Positions 1 to 9,519 of a stretch of DNA of 20,146 nt are shown piece after piece; the stretch's first letter is position 1, and the number at the start of each line of letters is the position of its first letter. The position numbers and the translations under genes were made by a program. The notes beneath the pieces are model-generated. The model saw only the letters and a program-made list of their open reading frames with translations. It searched no databases and was not told the DNA's origin. This stretch comes from Selaginella moellendorffii (Eukaryota; Streptophyta; Lycopodiopsida; Selaginellales; Selaginellaceae), in assembly GCF_000143415.4 (NCBI RefSeq), contig NW_003314444.1, positions 22,961 through 43,106 on the forward strand, in the 5' to 3' direction.

Positions 1-898
1 TTAGTATTATTCAAACTCAAGGATGCTTAACCCTCGCAGAATTTTTGACTAATTAAAAAAGGTGGTGCACTCTTATTTATGGGCCCTTTCCCTCTATAGG
101 TAAACCGGTATAAATCCTCGGTCAAGTCAATCTCTTTAGTTTCTTACAAAAATTTAGAAGCTAAAAGGAATAAGGTTTCTAAGTTGTGACCTGTAACACA
201 TATATGAAAGATAAGTTTATTAACATGGTTATTAATTTGGTACATAAGCATAGAGAATTACACTTGGCATCATGAGTGATGCCATGCATAAATGCATATA
301 TGGAGGTTGAGTTAGAGTCTTAAATCTCTAGTGCTAAAAGGGCACTAGAGCATGTTTATAGTTTAGAATATGAGGACATTCATGTTTTTGTGATCATAGA
401 CTCTTAGGAAGAAGGTTGACTTGGGATATAGCTAAGTGGAGGATGCTTTCAATTTGTGGTTCATAGTTACTATGCTTGATATTGAAACCCTACACATCTA
501 ACTTGAATACTTGTAAGTGGCACCAAGGATGTGGTAAATCGAATGCAGACACACAATCTTGGTTGCTTTGGACCCTTGGCTAAAAAGAAAATTTAGTATC
601 TATTAGTAAATATAACAAGATGTTTATATGAGAGCATTAGACGATTCTATAGCTAGTCAAGGACAAACTCCTTGATGAATTAAACAATTATATTTTTTAG
701 TTCAAGCAGTGATTTGAACAATTGGTGATGGTATAAGTTAGTTAGTATGACTAAGTGGGAAAAACACTTAAGGGGAAATAATCAAATACAATTTAATGGT
801 ATTGTGAGTTCCAAGAAGTAGCCTGCAAGGATATCTGAAAGGGTCAGAAAATTGGGTTGTGAATAGAGTTTATAATGGTAACTGCTAGCAAGACTTAC
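1..898. other. Intergenic stretch, no gene seen
   Basis: No open frame of useful length, RNA gene or repeat copy shared with the rest of the window was found here. The right edge abuts the TG...CA-type end of LTR B at 899. No primer-binding site lies next to that LTR end on the minus strand, so this stretch is probably the flank of element B rather than its interior. Confidence 0.5.
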
Positions 899-1810
899 TG
901 TAAGATTTTCTATTCTACTTTAGTCACTTAATCACACTTTTGACTATTTGGAAGAGTCTCACTCAAAACCTTCATAAGTTTTATTTCCAACTTGGGGACA
1001 TGCTAACCCCGAGAATGGCATCTATGCCACTCAGCCTTTGCACTTGGTCTAAGTGCTTCACGTGTCTGATCCCATGATAAACACCCCATAAGTACCATTA
1101 ACATATCACCCCATTATGCTAAGGCTATACCTATTTACTCTTATCTTATTAAAACCACTCTTTAGCATCTTTAGGATGCCCAAAAATATAAGGAACAACT
1201 TTCTCTAACATCCCTTTTTTGGTCCCCACCAAATCCCTTTCTGTCCCTAGCCATATTCACCCATACTGCCATTAGGTCAGAGCCTAAAGGCCCAACCATT
1301 ATATCCCATTGACCTCTAGGACTTTTTTGCCATATGACCACATCCTTAGTCATTATATAGGAGGACTGCTCTTCTTCCTTTCCCCAGTTTGGGACGTTGA
1401 GACAACATTTTGAAACACCATGGCCCTTCACAAGCTTCATCGGTACTCTCCCTACCTTCTGCCTTTGGGTGCCCTAGCCATATGGCTAGAGTGAGGATGA
1501 GCCATGCTAGGTATCCAAGTAGGTAGTGCATTTCACACTTGGATTGGGAGCATTGGCCATTCGATATCCCAAGGGAGTTAGAGCCAACTTTTGAACATTT
1601 CATTAAGTTACCCCACTTGTCCATTTGTATTCACCCTAGTATTGGACTCCTCAGTGGTTATATCATCACCCACTACGTGGGTATAGCTTTCCTTGGTCAC
1701 ACTAGTCTTTCTTGGCCAAACTGGCTCTACTAGAGTCCTCCCCTTACTATACATTTGGAGCTCACCAAACCCTCCAGGGTCTGGGAGATGATCACTTTGG
1801 GCTTTCATCC

Positions 1811-1968
1811 TCGGACTTACACTTGGACTCAAACTCAGACTTGGACTTAGATTCGGACTCAAACTTAGACTCGGACTCGGTCTTAGACTTGGTCTCAGAC
1901 TTAGTCTTGGTCATGGTCTCGGTCTCGGTTTTGGTCTTGTTCTTGGTCTCAGTCTCGGTCTCATCTCT
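1811..1968. repeat. Degenerate hexamer array (CTTGGA/CTCGGT type)
   Basis: Direct reading shows 6-bp units such as CTTGGA, CTCAGA, CTCGGT and CTTGGT repeated with substitutions. The equivalent region in element A lies at 6321-6390 in reverse complement, but is much shorter there, so the array has changed length since the copies separated. Six-bp periodicity keeps several frames open, so the predicted Asp/Leu/Ser/Val-rich peptides here are not evidence of a gene. Confidence 0.85.
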
Positions 1969-1985
1969 TTCTTGACCTTGAACCC

Positions 1986-2205
1986 CATCTTAGGTCCATC
2001 TCAGACTCCATCTTGGGTCCATCTTGGATTCCATCTTGGGTCTATATGGGGTCCATATTAGACTCTATCTCAGACTCTATCTTGGGTCCATCTTTGGTCC
2101 ATATCAAACTCTATCTTAGACTCCATCTCAGATTCCTTCTCGGATTCCATCTCGTACTCCATCTCAAATTCCTTCTTAGACTCTTTCTTAAATTCTTTGT
2201 AGACT
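1986..2205. repeat. Minisatellite in LTR B (CCATCTCAGACT type)
   Basis: Tandem 11-12-bp units based on CCATCT plus CAGACT, TGGGTC or CGGATT. It is the reverse-complement counterpart of the GAGATGG array at 6002-6320 but more diverged. The right end degrades into TTCTTAGACT-like units before the unique LTR head at about 2206-2325. Confidence 0.85.
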
Positions 2206-2223
2206 CGTTCTTGACACTTTCAT

Positions 2224-2235
2224 GTGTCATGACAC
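2224..2235. promoter_or_regulatory. 12-bp palindrome inside LTR head
   Basis: GTGTCATGACAC is a perfect palindrome, flanked by further TGTCA/TGACA words (for example ATGTGTCAG at 2241-2249). The same cluster of TGACACATG and GTGTCA words is present in the other copy of this LTR head at about 9610-9645, although the palindrome centre is altered there (GTGTTGTGACAC). TGAC-type words can bind plant bZIP or WRKY proteins, so a role in LTR transcription is conceivable but not shown. Confidence 0.35.
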
Positions 2236-2325
2236 TTGCCATGTGTCAGTCCTTGTGTCCATTTTTAGAGACTCATTCATCGATTGCTTCAAGCTCATTC
2301 TTTAAGCCCTTTTTTTAGAGTTTCA

Positions 2326-2336
2326 CTCCCACTCTC
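2326..2336 (-). other. Polypurine tract of element B
   Basis: Minus-strand GAGAGTGGGAG directly precedes the LTR start TGAAAC. The identical tract precedes the LTR start of element A at 9520-9530. Position and composition match the plus-strand priming tract of LTR retrotransposons. Confidence 0.75.
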
Positions 2337-2490
2337 AACTTTCTAAGTCGAAGGCTTTGATCCAAATATATTATACTTGTTAGACTTCTGCTTCAACCAC
2401 TACCATGTGGCACCCTTTCTACTCCATTTTGGGGCTTAGGGATTTGAGTCTCACAACTCCAACACTCATCAATGAAGTTTGATGTTCTCA
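2337..2490 (-). mobile_element. 3' internal tail of element B
   Basis: Read on the minus strand this matches 9400-9519 of element A. Shared words include a GTCTAACAAG stretch followed by TATTTGG-like sequence, and a CCACATGGTA word further upstream. It is therefore the end of the internal region next to the 3' LTR. Matching to A fades left of the polypurine tract after roughly 150 bp, so the remaining interior of B is either lost or too diverged to see. No coding potential. Confidence 0.6.
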
Positions 2491-3754
2491 TTAAATGATA
2501 AACCATTTTAGAAAGTAACCCCATCATAAATTACCATTTTTCATCCTTGGCACCCATTCAATATTTGTTAATGGTTTAACACCAAAAGCTCACCATGTAT
2601 TGCCCATCCTCCAAGGAGCATAGCCTCTAACTAAAAGGCTCATTAGACCATATGTGGTGGTTCTCTCCCTTTATTTAGTTTAGTTTTTGTTAAACCCGTT
2701 AAAGACACCTTCTCTATCTCAAACCAATTACTCATTCTTGAATAGTCTTAGCTTCTATCATCATAACTATCACACCTTAGAACTTTTAATTTTGATTTTC
2801 CAAAGTTAATTTCCTAGGTGTCTTTGACACCTTACATTAGACATATTGTACAAATAGCACTTCCCCATCCTAGAAAGTTCTTTACTTGAAGGCACTATCA
2901 TCCTCTTTTCTCTTTCATGCCACTCTAGGCACTAAATTCCACTTATCCATAATTGGCGCTAAGCTTTCCACGGCTATATCATTTGGTTACCTTGGCTACC
3001 TTGCCATTCCCTTCCTTAGAGCTTTCATCTTTGCCAAATTGGAGCATTTGGGAATTTATCATTGGAAACATATTTCTTTTCTTGCAATCCATTAGCATCC
3101 AACATATGAATGTTCCTTGCTTAACTTTGCCATTTAGATTCATTCCAATGGTTTCTATGGCCTAATCTTGGCCACTAATTTTTTTCTTCTATCCTTTGAC
3201 ACTAAACAACATAGAATCACTATGAGCTCTATCCATGGTCCAACTTTATAACCCTTCTATGAGTTTTTCTTAAATATTAATTTCTTGGACTCACTATTCC
3301 ATTATATTGACACAGTTCATTTCCCTTAGGTGTCCTTCCCATTTGGTCATCTTGACCAAGCCACATCATTACTAATAGTTCAAACCAACACTTTGAACTA
3401 GGAACTTTATTCTTTAGCCTCATAAAGACTTTTGTAGCACATGTGGTTTCTTACCCTTTATCCTATAGTGATTTACTATAGGATAACCACAAAGCAAAAC
3501 CTAAACCCTCTATGTGCCACATGTCTAAAAGACAGTCGAGCAAAACTTGAGTTTCAGGGCTTTGGGCCACTGAACGAAGGAATAGAGCTAAATTTTTAAG
3601 TATGAAGCTAATGAGCAAAGGTATTAGAGCATAGAATAACTCTTAAGTGTACAGCCCAAAGAGTGAAGGGATAGGAGCGCGGAGCAACTTAAAATAGTAC
3701 TAGAGCATCTAGCATCCCAATGCTAGGATTAGCACACAAAATAAAGCCAAATGG
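2491..3754. other. Unassigned stretch, no gene seen
   Basis: Short overlapping open frames at 2886-3165 have no recognisable domain and are hydrophobic low-complexity translations. The stretch may be older interior of element B on the minus strand, but I could not align it to element A. It contains one strong hairpin (3458-3486). Confidence 0.45.
3458..3486. repeat. Perfect 11-bp inverted repeat (hairpin)
   Basis: TTATCCTATAG (3458-3468) and CTATAGGATAA (3476-3486) are perfect reverse complements separated by a 7-base loop TGATTTA. Outer GTGG (3443-3446) and CCAC (3487-3490) could extend pairing past an unpaired left bulge. Nothing suggests a terminator in a plant setting; it may be the core of a small foldback element. 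Confidence 0.7.
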
Positions 3755-5834
3755 AGTTTGGTGCTATTTCAGCATATTAGTGGCTTAATGTGAGGATATG
3801 GGTACTCTACCATCTAGTATGGTATGGAACTTGGGCTTATACCTAAGTTGGATGCAGAACAAGGACAGGCATGCAAGCAAGAGCTAGACTTTACCTCAGG
3901 TTGGTCGGCCATACCCGACCTGCCCACTATCCTTATACATTTGGAACCCTTATTGCCCCCCCCAAAGCTCAATATTGCATGGGTTCTTGATACTAGCAAG
4001 TGCAAACTAATGACAGGAGTTTCTCAAACCAGGCTAAGTATGCTTAGCAAGAAACATATAGGTTCCTACCTTATGTCTATCTAATTTAAGTGCATGGTCA
4101 TTGAATTAGTTTCTCAACTAATTCAAGTGGGAATTGGTAACAAATCTAGCAATATTGACCTACTACCGTTGTGGCAATAAGGAAAGAATAGCCAAAAAGG
4201 ACTAGCTGATAGGTAACTTTGATATTCAAAGTCACATTTGAGACACTCTCCCCCCCTTAGGGAAGATAAATGTCCTTGTTGATGCATATTCAAGTTTAGA
4301 ACACTGCCAAGGAAACAACTTCACAAAAAGCTTTTGGTGTTCACACTATATGAGAAATGCACCAACTTAAATGAGTTAGGATAACCTATTTATATAATGC
4401 AGATGCAGTACCAACTCAAACACCTTCTGGCCGTTGTCGACAAAGAAATGACCAATGGAGTTAGCCACCCTTGCTACTCTGGATATCACCTAGCTTACAA
4501 AAGTGTGATATGCTTCTACACGCAAACACATAGAGAGAGAAGCCAATGGTCAACCCTTTTAAGCAAAGAAACCAAATCCGTCGGTAAGGTTTAGATAAAC
4601 TACTATAAACAAGCAGTTAGAGTTGTTTACATGGTCACACCCTTTGAATAGAATAAAGAATATCGATAGAGAGGTGGGTGATGTGACCAATTGACAGTAG
4701 CTACCCCATGATTAAAGATTTCACCATGCACATGAAGTGTCGAAGGCAGTTTGCCTATACTGGCCCAAACCCAAAGATCAATAGATGGACAATATCAAAG
4801 TTAGAGACAATGATATCTTAAAGACTTAATTATCAATGAATAAATCTTAGATTAGAACACAAAAGTAATCTAAGTAAGTTATCATCCTATTAAAGTATAG
4901 AAACCACCAAGAGCTTTAAAGGCTAAGGTCATAGGATTAACTATCCAATAAAATTAAATATCAAGTATATCATCAAGAAAACTCAATAATAAAACTTAAC
5001 TATCAAAGATTGCAAATAGCATGCTAAACAGCTTATAAAAGACAGCTCAAAGAACACAAAGTATCATCAACTAGCAAGCAAAATACTCACAAATGTATTA
5101 CATGAAGGAAATAACATCTAATTTATTAGAACCAACTATAACGACAATCAACAGAATAGAATAAATGTTGCAAGACCAAAAAATACTCATTTATGCCAAC
5201 TATCACACTAGCCAATCCAAATAAATCACAATTAAAAATACTAAGGAACCAGAGTTGCTCAAGCAAGTGTTAGCAACATCCTACAGATGTCTCAAACCCA
5301 AGAGACGAAAGAAAACCATAAAGAACATATAGTAATGCGAAAGCCAAAAGCCATCAAAGAGAATAACTATCATAAAAGATCATCAATCATCCTATTAATG
5401 AAGAGATGCATAATCATTGTTGAAGAAAGAATCCACCATTCTGAAGAACAGCAAACTATTCTAGATCAACAATAATCAAGTAAAACCTTTGATAATGGTA
5501 ATCAACTATCCTAGATGACAGTTAATCATCACTAATGATTGCTAAATGCATATACTAACTTCAATATTGAAGTTAATAAGCTAAAATGCTTTCCCAAACA
5601 ACTTCTAACAAATAGAATAATGAACACAAAACTCAAAGAACCAAAAGCTCGAAGAAGCCTATAGCTAAGTCTCACGAATAATGATCACGAGTATCACATA
5701 AATTAACTTTAATGCTTGAAAAAGAATTCATGGTATAACCCACAATATCCTCTTCAACATATCCATAAGCTAAACTTCATAATGCAAAGCTAATGAAGAA
5801 CATTTTTGCATCAATCCAAAAATGAAGCATAACA
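3755..5834. repeat. R2 repeat, copy 1
   Basis: A non-coding repeat matching 9656-12075 throughout, in the same orientation. Landmarks shared in order are GATATGGGTACTCTACC, ACAAGGACAGGCATGCAAG, a C tract, CACTAGCAAGTGCAA-like sequence, AAAAGGACTAGCTGA, the ACTCTCCCCCC block, GTTTAGATAAACTACT, and GCTCGAAGAAGCCTATA. Relative to copy 2 about 200-250 bp are missing between the C tract (near 3960) and AAGCTCAATAT. Open frames here (3824-4084, 4397-4594, 5287-5475) do not stay open in copy 2 and match no known domain. R2 may be interior or LTR sequence of another retrotransposon; I cannot place it in a known family. Confidence 0.75.
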
Positions 5835-5841
5835 GAGTTAT

Positions 5842-5930
5842 TGTTATGAACCATCGCAAGAAAATAAAGATCTAGTTTCCCTAGACTATGCTATGCCACC
5901 TCTTGAGGTTCCTCACCACCCAACCACCCC
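5842..5930 (-). mobile_element. Reversed LTR-end fragment related to element C
   Basis: Starting at TGTTATGA, this segment is the diverged reverse complement of 14310-14393, the end of the LTR that precedes the gag pseudogene. The best shared stretch is the CCTCTTGAGGTTC / CACCACCCAACCA block. It lies between the tail of R2 copy 1 and another R2 scrap. It shows that an LTR of the C type was once present here in the opposite direction, or that this segment was captured by rearrangement. No clear primer-binding site is visible beside it. Confidence 0.6.
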
Positions 5931-5933
5931 CAG

Positions 5934-5993
5934 CAGACATGGTAAGCTATCATTTAGTGAATATTGAGGGATCAAGTTCAATATCATGGGGGT
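5934..5993. repeat. R2 scrap (copy 1b)
   Basis: Matches 10118-10175 of R2 copy 2 and 12590-12640 of copy 3, with the shared words GTAAGCTATCAT, AATATTGAGGGAT and TCAATATCA. This is the stretch that copy 1 lacks near 3960. It ends directly at the minisatellite of LTR A. Confidence 0.65.
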
Positions 5994-6001
5994 TCAATAT
6001 T

Positions 6002-6320
6002 GAGATGGACCCGAGATGGAGTCCGAGATGGAGTCCGAGATGGGGTTTCAGATGGTGTTCGAGATGGACCCGAGATGGAGTCCAAGATGGACCCTAGGTG
6101 GACCCGAGATGGAGTCCAAGATGGACCCTAGATGGAGTCCGAGATGGACCCGAGATGGAGTCCGAGATGGACCCGAGATGGAGTCCGAGATGGAGTCCAA
6201 GATGGAGTCCGAGATGGACCCGAGATGGAGTCCGAGATGGAGTCCAAGATGGACCCGAGATGGAGTCTGAGATGGACCCAAGATGGAGTCCAAGATGGAA
6301 CTGAGATCGAGACCGAGACT
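6002..6320. repeat. GAGATGG minisatellite in LTR A
   Basis: Alternating 11-bp GAGATGGACCC and 12-bp GAGATGGAGTCC units, with variants such as AAGATGGACCC, are repeated more than twenty times with little divergence. Lack of stop codons leaves forward frames open (6016-6270, 6098-6304, 6132-6389) and also reverse frames (6048-6476, 6128-6382). The forward products are Trp/Arg/Met/Asp-rich repeats. I treat these as artefacts of the repeat. The units here are more uniform than in LTR B, suggesting recent expansion or homogenisation. Confidence 0.93.
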
Positions 6321-6390
6321 AAGTTTGAGTCTGAAACTAGGACTGGGATTGAGTCCGAGTCCAAGTTCAAGTCCGAGTCCAAACACTAAT
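6321..6390. repeat. Short hexamer array in LTR A
   Basis: Degenerate GAGTCC/AAGTCC/AAGTTC units directly follow the minisatellite. This is the counterpart of the longer array at 1811-1968. Confidence 0.75.
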
Positions 6391-6429
6391 ACAAGCTGTT
6401 GGGTGAAAGCCCAAAGCGATCGTCCTCTA

Positions 6430-6460
6430 GGGGGGAGGGGGGGGGGGAGGGGGGGGGGGG
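6430..6460 (+). repeat. G tract with G-quadruplex potential
   Basis: Thirty-one bases made only of G apart from two A residues. Runs of this kind satisfy the simple G-quadruplex rule (four or more runs of three or more G). The matching place in R2 copies carries C tracts on the plus strand (near 3952, 9846 and 12408). Length may be unreliable because such runs are prone to sequencing error. Confidence 0.85.
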
Positions 6461-7428
6461 CTGCGGGGGATTCCAAAAGTATAGTAGGGAGAGTGTGGGG
6501 GTTGGAGCCTAGTGGAGCTAGTTTGGCCAGGAAAGGCTAATTTGGCCCAGGAAGGCCATACCCAGTGTTGGGTGATGAACTGACCACTGGGAAGTCCAAG
6601 ACTAGAGTGAATATGGACTGACAAGCGGGGTAGCTTGGTGAAGTGTTCAAGAGTTGGCTCTAGTTCCCTCGGGAGATCAAATGGTCGATGCTCCCAGTCT
6701 AAGTGTGGGTGGCATGACCTACTTGGATACCTGGCGTGGCTCAATGGAACCTCGCTCTAAGCCCATGGCTAGAGCACCTAAAGGCAGAAGGCAGGGAGAG
6801 TACCCACAAGGCTCACGTAAGGCCACGATGTTCCAAAACATTGCCCCAAAGTCCCAGGCTGTGAAAAGGAAGAGGAGCCATCCTCTAGGGTAGAGACCAA
6901 GGATATGGTCATGTGAGGAGGAAGTCCTAGAGGACCGTGGGACATAGTGGTCGGGCTTGTGGGCCTCGATCCAATGGCAGTGTTGGTGAACATGGCCATG
7001 GGTAGAAAGGGATTCAGTGGGGACCGGAAAAGGGATATTGGGGAAGGCCATTCCCCATGCCTGCAGGCATCCTAAGGATGCTAAGGAGTGGATCTAGGAT
7101 GATCAGTCATGGATAGATGGCCCAGTCTTTGAGAGACAGGGTTGTGATGTAGGTGGTGTCAGACCACCGGTGTGACTAAGGTGAATGGGCATGGCCTTAG
7201 CGTAACGGGCTGATATGTCGGTGGTACCTTGGGGTGTCAACCATGGGATTTAACACGTGGAGCACTTGGACCAAGTGCAATGTTTAGTGGCATGGATGCT
7301 ATTCTTGGGGCTAATAAGTCCTTATGTCCAAAACAGGACTTATGGAGGTTGTGAGTGAGACTCCTCCAAGTGGTCAGAGGTGTGGTTAAGTGACTAAAGT
7401 AGAATGGAAAATTTAGTCGCTTACAACT

Positions 7429-7439
7429 TGGTATCAGAG
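7429..7439 (+). other. Primer-binding site of element A (tRNA-iMet)
   Basis: TGGTATCAGAG is the standard complement to the 3' end of plant initiator tRNA-Met used to prime reverse transcription in many Ty3/gypsy and Ty1/copia elements. It follows the LTR end CTTACA after three bases. This fixes the orientation of element A. Confidence 0.88.
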
Positions 7440-9519
7440 TTGTTCTTTAGTTTGACTTTTATTGGTGCTCAAGTATATCACCATTGGTGTTGGCATCAGA
7501 AGGTCCTAGGAGTGGGCCTATCCACAAGTCAGGAAGACATGACTCTCCACTACAGTTCATGTGTGAGCTTGTAAGTAAGTAAGGTGTGAATAGAAAAGGG
7601 CCAATAATGGAACGACTTTAGGATCTTGGGAATAGTATAAGGTTTCCTCAGAGAGATGAGGAAGTGATCCAGATGAGTGTTTGATGCAACAAATGGGCTA
7701 ACATAGTTGTGGTAAAAAACTATAGTTGGGATCACGGGAAAGATGTAGACTCCAAAACAATAAAGGAGTCACAAGATTACCTTCATATAGTTGAGGTTGG
7801 TGCTCATAACTTTGAGACTGGAATTGATGACCATGGGAGGTCAAATATAGAAGAGGACACAAGTCCTTGAAATGGCAGCCAGGGCTACCTCTCATAAATG
7901 CTGGAACAACCCAAGGAGTTGGAGGTGTACTCAGAGGATGAGTTGGTATTCTCATCACATGGACAAGTGATCCTATGGGGCAAAAGGTTGCCCCAAGAGA
8001 ATAAATCAAGTGTCGAAGTAACACTTGCAAAGATGGTCCTTGTGAGTAGGATCTGAATACAAGAAGTTGTATTTCAGTGAGTTGGCACCTCAAAGGTAGG
8101 ACCTTATGGGTTGTCGAATAATAAAGTCCAAGAAGCTAGATGACTTAAATAGAGTCAAGGAATAATCCTAAAGGATTGATAGAAGTATTTGGACTGAGGT
8201 GTGTTGTACCCCACGAAGGATGGGGAGGGATCATAGGATCTAAGTATGAAAAAAGAGGGTATCTCATCGATGGCAGAATGTGCCATGCTAAAGTCATGGG
8301 AAAGGTGTTCCCCAAAAAGAAAGAAGCTTTGGCATAGAGTTGTGAACACTATGGTGCAGTGCTAACTGATAGTTGGCATGAAAAACAACTGCTTTGGTCT
8401 TGGCAAAGACCTCGACACAAGTGGGGAGTGTCATAAAGGTAGTCTTGTAGAGCCGAGGGTGTGGAAACACCGAATGTGCTAAAGCGTGTTGCCTTGAGGT
8501 CAAGTTGGTGGGTTTATGAAAACCCCTTCCCAGAGGAATCTTAATGGAAATGGGAATGGCATGGCCTAAATTGGAAGGCATGCGGTTGGAGTGTAATGAC
8601 CCAGATAATGATGGAGGTGTGAAAGCACCAAGCAATGAGTTGTGGGACTTGACAACTATGAGGCAACTAAGCAAAAGGTGCAAAATAATTGGTTAAACTG
8701 GTAGAAGGTAGCTACCTAAGACTTTTTATTGGGATAAGGAAGTTAGATATACTTTTATGGAGGAGAAGTTGCTTATGTTGCGATATAGTAAGTCAATATC
8801 ATAAAGGGAATGCTCATTGCCAAAGAAGACCATCATTGGAATACCCAAACATTCTAAAACACCAAGAAGTGGTGTTTGGTGTCGCAAGGGCATTAGATAA
8901 GGCCCAAGGGACTAAGTCCCTAGCGAATGATGGATAGGAGGTGCCATCCAAACTTCCAAGGTTGTGGACACGAGAGGAATCCATCTATCTAAATTGGACA
9001 AAGCCAAAAATGGGATTTTGGCAAGGTTAGTGATAGGCATATGGAGGCCTATAAGTAGCAATGGTAATCCCGGTGTGTGGGATTATAAGGTGAGCATGCC
9101 CAGATTGAGGAACCACTCCCTAAGCTATTAGGTAGGTTCATCCCTAAGAATACTTGTTAATGCATAGTAATTAGCCTCTCCAAAACTACATAATAACAAA
9201 CTTCACTTTCCCTTTTCTAACATAACCCACCATAAGGAACCCTAACCTCAGCCATAGCTAGGAACCCTAGCCTCCACCAGGGATCCCTAGCCCTAGCTGC
9301 CACCTGGGTAGGAGAGATCTCTACAACTGCTAGATCTTGCATTGAGCTTAAGGGATGTAAAAAGCCTACCTAGCTATCCCCATGTGAAATTTTATGCCAA
9401 AATTCAGACACAAATCCATGAGCCCTAAATTGGAGCTAAAAAGGTTCCACATGGTAATAGTCAAAGCAAAAGTCTAACAAGCATAACATGTTTGGACTAA
9501 GGCTCTGATTTAAAAAGTT
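7440..9519 (+). mobile_element. Internal region of element A, non-coding
   Basis: This stretch lies between the primer-binding site and the polypurine tract of element A, so both ends of the interior are present in about 2.1 kb. No gag, protease, reverse transcriptase, RNase H or integrase motif could be read in any frame. The longest frames lie on the minus strand (7698-8093, 131 aa; 8294-8683, 129 aa), against the element, and carry no motif. A plus frame at 8689-8937 is also unrecognised. Module D1 sits inside. The layout resembles a non-autonomous LTR element (TRIM or LARD class), mobilised in trans if at all. An internally deleted autonomous element is the alternative. Confidence 0.7.
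8447..8712 (+). repeat. Module D, copy 1
   Basis: About 265 bp matching 15265-15522 in the same orientation. Shared words include GGTGTGGAAACACC (GGTGTGGAGACACC in the other copy), GGAAGGCATGCGGTT-like sequence, AATGATGGAGGTGT and TGACAACTAT. The first word forms a 5-bp stem that survives in both copies. Sequence on either side does not match. No coding potential is apparent. It links the interior of element A to the gag-bearing element C. Confidence 0.85.

Larger units (their letters stand above)
899..2325 (-). mobile_element. LTR of element B (non-coding LTR retrotransposon)
   Basis: On the minus strand this segment begins with TGAAAC at 2325 and ends with CTTACA at 899, the TG...CA termini expected of an LTR, about 1.43 kb long. 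A purine-rich tract (2326-2336) lies immediately upstream of the TG, as expected for a 3' LTR. Beyond 899 there is no tRNA-Met primer-binding site, which also fits a 3' LTR or its flank. The body is the diverged reverse complement of 6002-7425. Examples are the shared stretches around 1440-1500, 1540-1650 and 1730-1800. Inside are a hexamer array and an 11/12-bp array. Open frames over it (for example 1608-1862 minus, 1712-1975 plus) are by-products of stop-free repeats. Family membership is inferred from the LTR shared with element A. Confidence 0.8.
6002..7425 (+). mobile_element. 5' LTR of element A (left end missing)
   Basis: The right end is CTTACA at 7425, two bases before a tRNA-Met primer-binding site, so this is a 5' LTR on the plus strand. 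It is the reverse complement of most of LTR B (899-2205). By comparison with B the first 120 bp or so, starting TGAAAC, are missing and the copy begins inside the minisatellite. It also contains a long G tract. Open frames inside it, such as 6048-6476 minus, 6427-6744 minus and 6719-7051 minus, arise from the repeat and from GC-richer sequence and do not show a known domain. LTR promoter and polyadenylation signals were not identified. Confidence 0.82.

Noticed and set aside
1608-1975. Open frames on both strands over the hexamer array in LTR B
   Set aside because: Six-bp periodicity without stops creates them, and they lie inside an LTR.
5287-5475. 62-codon Lys/Glu/His-rich plus frame
   Set aside because: The matching stretch of R2 copy 2 (about 11526-11720) differs by indels and does not keep the frame.
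6002-6320. CRISPR-like array
   Set aside because: Units are contiguous 11-12-bp tandem repeats with no unique spacers, in plant DNA inside an LTR.
6016-6389. Three forward open frames giving Trp/Met/Asp-rich repeat proteins
   Set aside because: They arise solely from the stop-free GAGATGG minisatellite, with equally open frames on the opposite strand; no initiation context or domain supports a gene.
6048-6476. 142-codon minus-strand frame with Pro-rich start
   Set aside because: It is the reverse reading of the same minisatellite plus the G tract, which supplies the apparent polyproline.
7429-7439. tRNA gene signal
   Set aside because: The word only complements the 3' end of tRNA-Met; there is no cloverleaf or internal promoter, and its position after an LTR end marks a primer-binding site. 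The same holds at 14395-14406.
7698-8093. 131-codon minus-strand frame
   Set aside because: It runs against element A inside its non-coding interior and shows no motif.
8294-8683. 129-codon minus-strand frame
   Set aside because: It overlaps module D1, but in D2 (15265-15522) the same frame does not appear as an extended open frame, so it is not a conserved gene.
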